NCBI RefSeq assembly: GCF_000517105.1
Contig: NZ_KI912152.1
Location: forward strand, 206,528 to 270,527
Source of the DNA: Fischerella sp. PCC 9605
Lineage (GTDB): Bacteria; Cyanobacteriota; Cyanobacteriia; Cyanobacteriales; Nostocaceae
Direction: 5' to 3'
DNA length: 64,000 nt
Shown here: one piece after another, positions 23,395 through 33,400 of the stretch
Position numbering within the stretch: position 1 is the first letter of the stretch
Layout of the letters: the number at the start of each line of letters is the position of its first letter
Position numbers and translations under genes: made by a program
Notes under the pieces: generated by a model
Databases searched by the model: none
What the model saw: only the letters and a program-made list of their open reading frames with translations
Told to the model about the DNA's origin: nothing

Positions 23395-23863
23395 CTTTTC
23401 TGTGTTAAGCGTGATATCCGTCGAGTACAGTGCAATTAGTAACCAGAGCGATCGCACGATTCTATGACCTCAAACAGTTGCTTTTCAATAAGTGTTAATT
23501 GTTGCAATAGCAGAGGCAAGGGGATCGCCATCCTCACTATTGCATAATGACAAGGCTAGGTTTGTCTTGTGTGAATATATATTTCAACAGGAGATAGTAC
23601 TTTCGGTTTCATCTGTTGTAGGTCATGTACAGGTAGCCTGAGTGTGTTTGCTTCAAAGAGCGATCGCGCTTTTGGGAGTGCCCTTGTTGTTCCTTCATGA
23701 ACCTCTGCTTGAATCTCCGATTCGGGGCTTTTTTGGCGGGAGCGAACGTTGGGGCACCCGGCGCACAGTCCGCGATCGCGCTTTGGGAGTGCCCTTGTTG
23801 TTCCTTTAATACCATCACCAAAACCACAAGCCTCGGCCAGTCTTAACCCCAATTTGTGACTAG
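23395..23863. repeat. Non-coding region with a 40-bp direct repeat
   Basis: The segment GCGATCGCGCTTT(T)GGGAGTGCCC followed by TTGTTGTTCCTT occurs at about 23662-23697 and again at 23773-23806. Otherwise no gene; frames read across it change protein sense and lack motifs. Confidence 0.5.
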
Positions 23864-24175
23864 TTATGCATTCCAACGAAGTGCGAGTTTATATAAAGGA
23901 GTCAGGGCTTTGGTTAGTTCCTTTCCACGTTCGGTAAGACCATAGGTAACTTGTGGGGGGATAGTTGGCTCATAGTGGCGATAAACAATCCCCATTGATT
24001 CCATCATCCTTAATCTTTGTGTCAAAACTTTTGTTGAAATATCGCCGATCTTACGTCGGAGTTCTCCAAAACGTAGCGCACCATCTCTATGAAGAAACCA
24101 GAGGATATAAGTTGTCCATGTACCGGAAAGGTAATTTAGAAGGTTTTCCATTGAACAAGATACTGATTTCGTCAT
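23864..24175 (-). CDS. HxlR-family transcriptional regulator
   Basis: 103-residue winged-helix regulator: SGTWTTYILWFLHRDGALRF, GELRRKIGDISTKVLTQRLR, MMESMGIVYRHYEPTIPPQV, YGLTERGKEL. These are the standard HxlR blocks (W...IL..L..G..RF.EL.R.I..IS.K.LT.RLR.LE..G...R). It is divergent from the SDR gene with 108 bases between the starts, so it most likely controls that gene. Confidence 0.92.
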   Translation of the reverse strand: MTKSVSCSMENLLNYLSGTWTTYILWFLHRDGALRFGELRRKIGDISTKVLTQRLRMMESMGIVYRHYEPTIPPQVTYGLTERGKELTKALTPLYKLALRWNA

Positions 24176-24283
24176 ATTAGTTCCTTTTCGGTTATTTGGT
24201 TGCCAGATGGTACCTACTTTACTTTAGAAACTGCCTATTTTATCGTTTGAATCGTAGTTGATTAGTGAGAGTAAAGCATCACA

Positions 24284-25018
24284 GTGCTTGATTTAAGTGG
24301 GAAAGTCGCTCTAGTTACAGGCGCATCACGAGGTGTCGGTGCTGCTGTTGCACAACTTCTGGCTGAACGTGGAGCTGATATTGTGATCAACTATCGCAAC
24401 AAAGTATCACGTGCAGAGGAAGTTGCTAACCAGATTCGTGCAATGGGTCGTCGTGCCCTTCTGGGACGGGCTGATATTACTGATGCGAACGAGGTCAGCT
24501 CCCTGATGCATGATATCGCCACTAACTTTGCTCAATTAGACTTGCTGATACTCAATGCAAGCGGTGGTTTAGAAAAAGATAAAGAAAAAGACTATGCAAT
24601 GCTTGTTAATCTAACGGCACAGGAGCGATTAGTTGATTTGGCAGTACCCTTAATGCAGGCTGGTGGACGAATTGTTTTTGTAACCAGTCACCTAGCTCAT
24701 TTCTATGGACAAAAGCCAGTATATGAGTTGTACGAACCTGTAGCAGCTAGTAAATATGCTGGTGAACAGGCTCTGCGTAACCGCATCGCACAACTTACGA
24801 ACAGCAGAATTAGTCTTGCAGTTGTCAGTGGTGATTTAATCGAAGGCACTATCACTCCCAAGCTGATGGAACGCTCCAATCGCGGACTCATCAATGAACG
24901 TCGTGAACAAGTAGGTTCATTACCAACCGTTGAAGAATTTGCAAGGGCGATTGTTAATACCTGTGCAAATTCCAGTCTCAGCAGTGGTGCAACTGTGTTT
25001 GTTGGAAGCACGCAGTAG
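24284..25018 (+). CDS. SDR-family oxidoreductase
   Basis: 244 residues from a GTG start. Rossmann motif VALVTGASRGVGAAVAQLLA, ADITDANEV, LLILNASGG (the N-A-G position), FVTSHLAHFYG, then YEPVAASKYAGEQALRN. The spacing around Tyr/Lys is not the plain Y-x3-K, so the catalytic tetrad needs checking; such variants occur in cyanobacterial SDRs that use YEPVAxSK. Divergently paired with the HxlR regulator, suggesting inducible redox metabolism of a small molecule. Confidence 0.85.
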   Translation: MLDLSGKVALVTGASRGVGAAVAQLLAERGADIVINYRNKVSRAEEVANQIRAMGRRALLGRADITDANEVSSLMHDIATNFAQLDLLILNASGGLEKDKEKDYAMLVNLTAQERLVDLAVPLMQAGGRIVFVTSHLAHFYGQKPVYELYEPVAASKYAGEQALRNRIAQLTNSRISLAVVSGDLIEGTITPKLMERSNRGLINERREQVGSLPTVEEFARAIVNTCANSSLSSGATVFVGSTQ

Positions 25019-25057
25019 TAAATTCCAAAACTTTTTAACAAGCCAAGAAATAGCTAA

Positions 25058-25130
25058 CGCATGGAAACCGCCGCATCACAAGCGTACATCCACCGCTTCT
25101 CCTTGTGGTGTATAAACGACCCCGCCCGAA
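25058..25130 (-). pseudogene. Decayed C-terminal copy of a repeated plasmid ORF (copy 1)
   Basis: Minus-strand reading SGGVVYTPQGEAVDVRL-stop, one of at least five remnants in this window ending in the same VVYTP...E.MRRF peptide (others at 28990-29165, 29745-30140, 37100-37480 and 56083-56160). Only the tail of the ancestral ORF is present here. Confidence 0.5.
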
Positions 25131-25261
25131 TCGCACCAATCCTCTGTTTAAATAACAATGAAATTAAACAATCTAGAGAATACCGCATCCAAAGATTAGT
25201 GTTGGAGGCATGGGATAGAATGTTTGAATAATTCGTCATTCGTAATCATAATTAAGATTTT

Positions 25262-26261
25262 ATGAAAACAGATGCGATTTTCTATGAAATCTTTAAAGAA
25301 TTTCCTAACATCTTCTTTGAAATCATTGGCAAACCAGAAACTAACACAAATATCTATGATTTTATCGCACCGGAAATTAAACAAAAAAGCTTTCGATTAG
25401 ATGGGGTATTTTCTCCCCTTGAAGAATTCACTCTAGAACCACTATACTTTGTCGAGATTCAGTTTTACAAAGATGAAGAATTTTATGACCGACTGTTTAC
25501 CAGTATTTTCCTTTACTTTACCCAATATCAACCACCCAACCCTGACCAAAACAATTCAAAATTCAAAATTCAAAATTCAAAATTTAAGAGATGATTAAGT
25601 AATTTTGAATTAACAGTTGGGGTACAAGCCCCTGTTTTTAAACATGGAAAACAGCTATAAGCAGCATCATTATTTCAAGCCCTATTATTTAATTATGGGG
25701 TCTTTAATTTTGAATTTTTAATTTCTAATTTTGAATTGGAGCGAAGCGATTGACTGGTTCGCAATAGTTATTTATGACAAGCGCAGCAATGAACGTACCT
25801 ATCCCCAACGTTATCGTTCCTTGTTAGAACCTCATCTACGTCGCTTTTACCTAGATGAACTTGAAGACATAGCAGATGATTCTCTAGGAATAGGAATTAT
25901 ACGTTTAGTTGTAGAGAGTCAGAACAAAGCCACAGAATTAGCCAAAACCCTAATTAGCAAAGCAAAGGAGGAATTGACAGACACAAGAAGCCAAAGAAAA
26001 GTTCTAGAATTTATAGAGACAATTGTAGTCTACAAGTTTCCTAATTTAAGCCGCGAGGAAATAGAAACTATGCTGAATTTAAACTTGCTCAAAGAAACTA
26101 GAGTTTATCAAGAAGCTAAAGCAGAAGGGGAGGAAGAAGGTGAACTAAAAGCTAAGTTAAAAATTTTGCCAAAGCTGGTGCAACGGGGACTCAGTATTCA
26201 AGAAATATCAGAGTTATTAGAATTAGATGAGGAAACCATTAGAAACGCTTTAGAAGAGTAG
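25262..26261 (+). pseudogene. DUF2887/Rpn-family protein, interrupted by a MITE
   Basis: The N-terminal half MKTDAIFYEIFKEFPNIFFE, FRLDGVFSPLEE, PLYFVEIQFYKDEEFYDRLF (nuclease-like E-x-Q) stops at the element at 25552-25738. The C-terminal half resumes as DWFAIVIYDKRSNERTYPQR, FYLDELEDIADDSLGIGIIR, ETIVVYKFPNLSREEIETML and a C-terminal QRGLSIQEISELLELDEETI. The two halves fit one gene of about 280 residues (DUF2887, Rpn-like), now in different frames. Rpn proteins are recombination-promoting nucleases; this copy is inactivated by the insertion. Confidence 0.82.
25552..25738. repeat. 187-bp MITE with ATTCAAA-rich ends (copy 1)
   Basis: Ends CAATTCAAAA (25552-25561) and TTTTGAATTG (25729-25738) are perfect inverted repeats. 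The left side has tandem ATTCAAA units. The element is non-coding and lies inside the DUF2887 gene. A 269-bp relative with identical ends is at 39142-39410. Confidence 0.8.
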
Positions 26262-26390
26262 TCTTAAATGAGGTGATTTCCTCGCGCTTCAAGCCACGTG
26301 ACTATGACTTCAACAATAGCTATACTTAAAAATCTTGTCATACAAGGATTTTAGACTTCAAGATTCTGTGCAAGCTCACAAAGAATTGGT

Positions 26391-26516
26391 ATGACGGTCA
26401 TACCACTGACTCCATCAGTTTGGCGGGTGCAGCCATCCCAAAAGCGATCTGCTCTCAGTTGCCGCTTCGCGTCTACGCGCTTTGTTGCTGACTGTTGTTT
26501 TTCTGATGCAGGACTC
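26391..26516. repeat. Dispersed ~150-bp repeat, copy A
   Basis: Contains GTCATACCACTGACTCCATC, the centre GCGGGTGCAGCCATCCC, and the end TTTGTTGCTGACTGTTGTTT followed by TTCTGATGCAGGACTC. Related copies lie at 29189-29390, 33821-33918, 36457-36608, 54341-54393 and 56988-57136, all outside genes. Confidence 0.6.
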
Positions 26517-26529
26517 TTAAGAGGCAGGG

Positions 26530-26625
26530 GGAAGAATCAGGCATGGGAGCAGGGAGCAGGGGGGAGTGTGGGGAGTACCGGAGGTGTGGGGAGTGTGGGG
26601 AGTGTGGGGAGAGGGGAGGAAGCTT
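26530..26625. repeat. G-rich (GTGTGGGGA) tandem tract
   Basis: Plus strand is almost pure G with GTGTGGGGA units and many G3-G6 runs. Likely able to form G-quadruplexes. It directly follows copy A of the dispersed repeat; weaker G-rich tracts follow the copies at 29400 and 54400. Confidence 0.5.
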
Positions 26626-26847
26626 TTTGTAGGGCAGTACTGCGTTAGAGTAGTGCTCGCGCATTGGATGACGAACTAGTTGTACTCATAATCATAATCT
26701 GTTTGAAAAGGACATATCGACCGTTCACATTCGGAGTGGGGGAGACATCCACACATAGGGCATAGCATGATCGCGAGAATGTCTTCAAACTGTCCATCAA
26801 AACCGATCATTTTTCCCCACAGACTCCAATGTAATCTCAGCACAGAT

Positions 26848-27051
26848 TTAAGATTGCATTGCCGAGAGAACCCGCCATGCCCACCGTGCCATATTTTGCT
26901 CGTGGCGGGTGGGTTGGAGACCCATCAGCGTTGCTTGAGACAAACTGACAAACGCACCAGATGCCGGATAAAACAACACCATTGCGGCTAATAAACTCCA
27001 AAACTCATGGCTGAGGGAAATCAGCACCAGGGCGATCGTAAATTTGTTCAA
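26848..27051 (-). pseudogene. MFS transporter fragment
   Basis: About 60 residues: NKFTIALVLISLSHEFWSLL, LFYPASGAFVSLSQATLMGL, QPTRHEQNMARWA. Y-P-A-S-G-A-F-V-x-L-S-Q-A-x-L-M and the R-H-E-x-x-M-A-R-W motif are typical of a cyanobacterial MFS permease segment. It begins within the stop region of the LeuRS-like gene and has neither start nor end of a transporter. A degraded neighbour of the synthetase gene. Confidence 0.6.
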
Positions 27052-28814
27052 GTAACAAAGTTCAGAATTCGACCAGGAACGTAAACAGCACGATGAACCT
27101 CCTGATTGTTTAGATGCCGTTGAATTGCTTTTGTTTGTCTTGCGATTGCGATCGCTTCCTCTTGTGAAGCGTCCGGTGAAAGGGTAATTGTGGTACGAGT
27201 ACGTCCATTGATCTGCACTGCGAGTGTGATCTGCTCCTGAATCAGGAATTGAGGATCAAACTGGGGAAAAGTTTGCTGATGAATTGAGCCTGATTCCCCC
27301 AATTGCTGCCAGATCTCTTCAGTCACATGGGGTGCAAAGGGAGCCAACATCAACAGATACGACTTCAATTCCACCTCAGCAATACTCGAATTTGATTGCA
27401 ACATATTGAAATAACTCATCAATGCGGCGATCGCTGTATTGTATTTCAGTGATTGAATATCGGAGGAAATCTTGTGGATTGTTTGATGTAAACGCCGCTG
27501 TGATGCCAAATCTGGCGGATTGGGTTGAAGACAATTTTGGTGTTTGATCGCCCATTGATACACTCGATCCAGGAATCGCCGGATGCCAGCAATACCGCGA
27601 TCGGAAAAATCACCACCCTGGTTGTAGGGTCCCAAAAACATCAGGTAGGTTCGCAATGTATCTGCACCATATTCCTCTATGTAGCGATCGGGATTCACCA
27701 CATTGCCCTTCGATTTGCTCATCTTGGCACCCTGTTTGGTCAGCAATCCGTGGGCGCGAAATCGCCGAAAGGGTTCTTCAAATGGGATATGACCCAAATC
27801 TTGCAACACCATTGTGATGAATCGACTGTACAAAAGATGGAGAACAGAATGTTCTGCACCACCAATATACATGTCCACAGGCAACCATTTAGCGGTAATT
27901 GCTGGATCAAATGGAAAAACAGAGCGCTCGCTCGACGGATAGCGCAGAAAATACCAGGCAGAATCCAAAAAGTTATCAGATACATCCGTTTCTCGCCGTG
28001 CTGCACCACCACAGCAGGGACAGGTTGTATTGACGAATTCTGGAATTTCCGCCAAAGGAGAATTCCCAGTTCCTTGAGGCAACCAATTCTCAGTTTCAGG
28101 CAACTGCACTGGCAACCGATCCTCAGGAACGGGCACTGTACCGCAGCTATGACAGTAAATGATGGGAATTGGCGGGCCCCAATAGCGTTGCCGTGAGATC
28201 GACCAATCTCGCAAGTGATACTGTACTGTGCCATCTGTTTCGGAACGACCAATCCAGTTTCGTTGAGCCGTTTTGACTTTTTCTGACCAATCCAATTGAT
28301 CCAAATTGTCCAACAACCGTTGAGCATACTGGGTGATTTTGAAGAACCGCTGTTCCAATTCCCGTTGAATGACGATCGCACTGCACCGTTCACACGAACA
28401 TCCAACCACCTGCTCATCAGCAAGTACTGTTTTGCAGTCAGGGCACCAGTTCACCGCCGCTTTTTTGCGAACCGCTAATCCCGCTTTGAACAACTGCAAG
28501 AAAATCCACTGCGTCCACTTATAGTACGAGGGATCGGTAGTCTGAATTTCATGCTTCCAGCAGAAACGATTCCCAATTCGTTGCAACTGCGTTTCTCGAA
28601 ATCGCTTAACATTACGTGCCGTGAGTTTGCTGGGATGAACGCCTTGCTTAATCGCAAAATTTTCGCTGTGAATGCCAAAGGCATCAAAGCCCATTGGCTC
28701 AAATACTGCTCTGCCCTGCATCGCCATGAAACGACCGTAGATGTCGGCTCCGGTAAAAGCATAGACATTCCCAACGTGCAAACCCTCTGCTGAGGGATAG
28801 GGGAACATCATCAA
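27048..28814 (-). CDS. leuS: Leucyl-tRNA synthetase paralogue lacking the CP1 editing domain
   Basis: 588 residues from the first ATG pair. HIGH-type motif FPYPSAEGLHVGN, zinc motif NWCPDCK...GCSCERC, then RNWIGRSETDGTVQYH runs directly into LRDWSISRQRYWG. The roughly 190-residue CP1 editing domain normally inserted between these blocks is absent. Later: DNFLDSAWYFLRYPS, WLPVDMYIGGAEHSVLHLLY, KMSKSKGN, and the anticodon-binding and C-terminal domains. Sequence upstream to about 28985 (VEARWQSVWQQTQLYEVDLA) is still homologous in frame but has no start codon, so the gene is 5'-truncated or uses TTG. Overlaps an MFS remnant. Confidence 0.82.
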   Translation of the reverse strand: MMMFPYPSAEGLHVGNVYAFTGADIYGRFMAMQGRAVFEPMGFDAFGIHSENFAIKQGVHPSKLTARNVKRFRETQLQRIGNRFCWKHEIQTTDPSYYKWTQWIFLQLFKAGLAVRKKAAVNWCPDCKTVLADEQVVGCSCERCSAIVIQRELEQRFFKITQYAQRLLDNLDQLDWSEKVKTAQRNWIGRSETDGTVQYHLRDWSISRQRYWGPPIPIIYCHSCGTVPVPEDRLPVQLPETENWLPQGTGNSPLAEIPEFVNTTCPCCGGAARRETDVSDNFLDSAWYFLRYPSSERSVFPFDPAITAKWLPVDMYIGGAEHSVLHLLYSRFITMVLQDLGHIPFEEPFRRFRAHGLLTKQGAKMSKSKGNVVNPDRYIEEYGADTLRTYLMFLGPYNQGGDFSDRGIAGIRRFLDRVYQWAIKHQNCLQPNPPDLASQRRLHQTIHKISSDIQSLKYNTAIAALMSYFNMLQSNSSIAEVELKSYLLMLAPFAPHVTEEIWQQLGESGSIHQQTFPQFDPQFLIQEQITLAVQINGRTRTTITLSPDASQEEAIAIARQTKAIQRHLNNQEVHRAVYVPGRILNFVT

Positions 28815-28989
28815 ATTGTAAAATGGCTGAGCAGTCGTTGCTAAATCGACCTCATACAGTTGGGTTTGCTGCCAGACGGATTGCCATCGGGCTTCGACCG
28901 CGCGGTGGTCGTAAGTAGAAGAAGGTGGAATAGAATTGACCGGATCATTTTGATCCGGCGTTACAGGTCCGAGTCGTGCATCATCAAAT

Positions 28990-29165
28990 CCTCAATGTCT
29001 ACTTGTAATATAATTGTAATATCATAAGTGTGCGATCGCTCCAGTTACATTTCCCCAGTATTTCTTAAGCACCCCCGCGTATCGCCTGTGGGTTAATCCA
29101 CAGTCGCCTCAACTCGTTGCAAATCTCAATAATCTCGTGCTTGGTAGGCGATTGTGAATTTGAAC
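28990..29165 (-). pseudogene. Decayed copy of the repeated plasmid ORF (copy 2)
   Basis: The minus strand reads EICNELRRLWINP then frameshifted sequence. The same peptide (EICNELRRLRINPEPCLGVV) occurs in the copy at 29745-30140. It follows the 5' side of the LeuRS-like gene. No intact frame. Confidence 0.4.
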
Positions 29166-29188
29166 GTTTGAGCGATCGCTTTTTACAT

Positions 29189-29390
29189 GACAAGGATAGC
29201 CCCAAGCAACGCCCTCAGTTGAGTACAGTAGCCCGTTTCCAGATGAACACCAACAGCCAACAAGAGGCAATCATCCGGTAATTGTTAGAGTTATGGTCAT
29301 CCCGCTTACCCTAACAAAGCGTGCGGGTGCAGGCATCCCCTAGCGCGATCGCGCTTTGTTGCGGACAGTGGATTTTCTGAAGCAGGACAG
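29189..29390. repeat. Dispersed repeat, copy B (long form)
   Basis: Includes AAGCAACGCCCTCAG, CCAACAGCCAACAAGAGGCA, ATCATCCGGTAATTGTTAGA, then GCGGGTGCAGGCATCCCC, GCGCGATCGCGCTTTGTTGC and TTCTGAAGCAGGACAG. It shares its left half with 36457-36608 and its right half with 33821-33918 and 56988-57136. Confidence 0.65.
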
Positions 29391-29744
29391 TTGAAGAGGC
29401 TCTTGTGTAGGGAGCAGGGGGGAGGGGGAGTCAGGCACTTAGCAGGGAGCAAGGCGCTATTTTGATGTGCTCGCACCTTGAACGAAAAAAGCGCTCGCTC
29501 GCGCCCGCAGTTGCAATTGCAATCAAGTAGTGAATCGTCAAAATATTAACACTATTTGTATGCGGATAGAGTAGTTTCACTGCACCTTTACCAGTGCATA
29601 AGCTGAGTTTAAACTTTGGTGGATAAAGTGTTTGGAATTATACATCCAAGATAATACCCGACTTTATGGAGGGTTTTCGTTTGCAGATTGAAAGTGCGAT
29701 CGCGCGGTAGGGAATGATGGGTAATTAATCAACACTACTGAGTA

Positions 29745-30140
29745 AGCAGTGCGATCGCCCTCCTTACTCGGGGCATCAGAAACCGCCGCATCAACGAGAG
29801 CACATCCACCGCATCCCTCTGAGGGCGTATAAACCACCCCGCCGGACATCGCCAACACAATCGGAGGCTGACGCGCCCAATTAAATCACTGGCTAACATC
29901 CGTTTTACCGTATTTTTACCCTTCGCCCAAAGAATGCAGCTGTTGATGAATAGACCAGTGGGATTTTCACACCAACCTTCACTAATCGCTTCTTTCACAC
30001 GGGCGATCGCTCCAAAGAGCAATTAGCCCAATATTTCTTGACCACACCCAAACAAGGTTCAGGGTTAATCCGCAACCTCCTCAATTCGTTGCAAATCTCT
30101 CCTATTTCCTGCTTGCTAGGCTTAGACGAAGTTGAACCAA
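29745..30140 (-). pseudogene. Decayed HTH/replication-type ORF (copy 3, most complete)
   Basis: Minus-strand pieces in shifting frames: EICNELRRLRINPEPCLGVV-KKYWANC, then AIARVKEAISEGWCENPTGL-FINSC, then VLAMSGGVVYTP and VDVLSLMRRF. Block order and the 'NPTGLFI' motif resemble C-termini of cyanobacterial HTH/plasmid-type proteins. It carries several frameshifts and stops, so it is a pseudogene. Tail-only copies occur elsewhere in the window. Confidence 0.55.
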
Positions 30141-30404
30141 CTTCGACCTCCGGTGCGGAAAATTGGTTTCATCCCTCACACTTTGGTCTTGAGTCAAAAA
30201 TTATCTTCCAAATTTACGCTTCATTTCTTTTGTGACAGTTCTGGGTGCGGAATGTGGGATACTACTGTTGTGCTGAAGCCCAAAGTTTTTTCAGTGCTTC
30301 TTGCTTTGCTGCTTCTAAGCGTTGTTTCTCCTCTTGTGGCACTTCCCCCAACAACTGCTGAACTTCAGCTTGCTCGCTAACTATGATTAGTTTGGGGGTT
30401 TATC

Positions 30405-33400
30405 TTAGCGCCATTTCCTACTGGAAATAAAGCCTGTCAGTTTATCCAATTCTTCCACAACAAAATCAGGCACATTTGCATCTTTGCCTTTAGCAATGCA
30501 ACAGTCTCGTAATGCTAGAAGGAAACCTTTGATTAAATCTGGTGCGCCTGGTTTGCTAACTGCTGCTTGAAAAAATTGCTGCCATAATTGCTCATCGTCA
30601 CCATAAAGTTTTAATAAGTGCAGACCAGCCAGATATTCGGCTAAAGGGTCTAGAGCAAAGCGAATTTGATCTTGTGCAGCCCCGATGGTTTGAATCAGAC
30701 GCAGACGTTCTTCTAGATACTTAAGGTGAGTTGGACTATCGTCAATATTGAGTGTAGTTAAAGCATCATCTTTTTTAGCCGCAGCAGGTCGAAAATTTGT
30801 CTGGATGCATTCCCAAGCGATCGCTTGAGCATCTTGATGGACAGTGCGATTGTCATAGCGATCGCCAGTTACACTGCGATTAAGTTCGTTAACATAAAAA
30901 AGCATTAAATCAGGGATATTTTCAGGGATCTGGCCATCTGATGTGCCTTCTTTCGCGGCAATCAACTGTTCTGCATACAACTTCGCCAACAGGACGGTAA
31001 TGTTTCGCGCTCCTACCATTGTGCTTAAGCGGCTACAAGCGTCGAAAAACTCCGTATCGGTGAAACAGTCGCGTTTGCCTCGCTGCATCAAATATGCTTC
31101 CATGAACGACGACAGGCGATTTCCTGCAATCCGCAAAGGCTTAAGTGTGGTTTTGGTTACTTGTCCCAGTTTTTCCTCAAAACGGGACGTAATTACTAAA
31201 GCGTTAATACAAAAGTCTGGAGAATCTGGACGAATTGCTTTGCGCGTGACTTCGCCCATTTCCGAAAAGTGATCGATAATGACTAAAATTCGCCGATGTC
31301 TAAGCAGGCGTTCCAGCAATTCATCAGAAATTGGTTCTGGTTCGTTGGTCAAATCCTGTAATTGTCCCTGGATAGCTGCCATCAATGGTGGTTTACCAAC
31401 TGTTTCTAAATCTAGTTCTTCCTCAATTAGCAGTGGCAGCATTTGGTGTTCACAGAGGCGTTCTGCTTCATCCTCTGAGATTGCCCATTTAGCAATTTGA
31501 CAGGCTAGGCTTGTTTTTCCAGCTCCTCCTTCTCCCCAGATCGGCAAGCAACCCCGTTGTTTTTTGAAGCTAGAGCGCAGTTCGTTGGCTGTAAGTTGGG
31601 CTACAGTCTTGCCGTCGAGAATCACAGGGATGGGGATGTGAACTTTTCTAGCGCGCACCGTGTCCTTTTCCTGAAATTCTTCTTGGACTGATTTGAGGTG
31701 TGCAGCTACCCATGCATCCAGGACTCTAGGGTGATAATGAAACAAACTCAGAAATAGTACTGTTCGCAGAGGTACTTTGATGCCGATAACAGGCAAGCTA
31801 AAGTCAGTGTAAGGTTTAAGTGCATCGTTGATCCGCAGCAGCCACAGAGGATGCACTCGCAGCAGAAGCAACCAAAGGGAGGGAAAGAAAATTAGGTAAA
31901 TTACTGTTCCCACCGCCCATTGATTTTTTTTCATCCAGGCAAATGCTCTGTCAAAAATACGTAGGTCTCTTTTATATTTAAGTGTTTCGATAGAGAAACT
32001 TACAGTTGAAATCTGGGTTTTGTAAGGCTTCAACTGAGGGTCTGCTAAAATTTTTAGAGCTTTCTCCAAGTCTTTGATGACTTTATCTAATTCAGCGTAA
32101 GATAGCGTGTTGGCTTCTTCCTGAAGATCACCAGCTATCTGAGCCAGAGCAGAAGCAGCTCTAGAACGAATAAATTCATCTTGGTCTTGCAAAGCTACAA
32201 TCAGAGGTGGAATAACAACTTGAGCTTGTTTTGCAAAATTTCCCAAAGCAGAAATAGCACTAGAGCGAACCCGCACATTCTGGTCTTCCTGCCATACCTT
32301 GATTAGGACAGTTACAATCATTTTGGCCTGTTTAGTACCTTTCCCGATACTGCCCAAAGCAGAAGCAGCATTGGAGCGAACTGATTCATCCTTGTCCTGC
32401 AAAGCCACAATTAAAGCAGGTATTGCGGTTTGAGCTTTTTCCCCTATATTACTCAAAGCATAAGCACTACTGGAGCGAACTGATTCATCCTTGTCCTGTA
32501 AAGCCACAATTAGAGCGGGTACTGCACTGTCAGCATCTTTGCCAATGTAGCCCAATGCACTGGCAGCATTAGAGCGAATCCATGTATCCTTGTCTTGCAA
32601 CGCCTCGATTAGGATAGGGACAACATTTTGAGATTCTTTTCCGAAAGAAGCCAAAGCAATAGCAGCATTGTAGCGAACCCGTGCATTCTTATCCTGTAGC
32701 TTCGCCTTGGTTGCGGATGTATTTTCTAAGTACTTCACAGAAACAGAAATCTCTACGTTTTCGACTCTACTTAAAGCAATAGCAGCATTGTAGCGAACCA
32801 ATTTATCTTTGTCTTGCAATGCAACTGTTAGATCTGGTATAGCTGCGTTGGCTTCTTTCCCTATTTGACTCAGAGCATAAGCAGCACCAGAGCGAATCTG
32901 TGCTTGCTTGTCTTGTAATGCTACAATCAAGCCAGGTATAGCTTCTGAACGCATAGTAAACAAACCATGAACAGCATCAGAGCGAAGCTGGCTATTTTTA
33001 GTTTGCAAAATTTTAATCAAAGCATGTACACCTGATTGATTTTTCAGTGAAGACTTAAAAAAATTGATGGCTGCTAGGCGTATTTCTGGATCTGCGTTTT
33101 TCAACAGTTCGATATAGGCGATCATTTCCACCTCAGTTACCAGTTGCTGCTGCAACTCCTTGTCAGTCTGCAACTGGGGATGCTGCTTGATCTCCTGCTC
33201 AATATACCATTTCAGAACATCCGCATCGGATTTAGACAGTTGTGCCCAGCTAACGTTTGCTACGATCAAAGGCGATGTCAAACTCAGTAGAACAACTGCC
33301 TGAAGAGAAACGAACTTAGTACAGCATTTTATAAATCCGTTACGAATTGAGTGACTCACTGGCAAAGCTTGGAGGGATTCAATCACACTGCGAACTTGTA

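Noticed and set aside
23556-23876. 106-residue minus-strand frame downstream of the HxlR gene
   Set aside because: It consists of the two direct repeats (TTRALPK read twice) and lies over non-coding repeat DNA.
26530-26625. Possible CRISPR-like short repeat array
   Set aside because: Units are contiguous G-rich words without spacers of constant length.
29664-30022. Two intact-looking minus-strand genes
   Set aside because: Read together they are frameshifted pieces of one decayed ORF (NPTGLFI ... AMSGGVVYTP), so they are annotated as a pseudogene.
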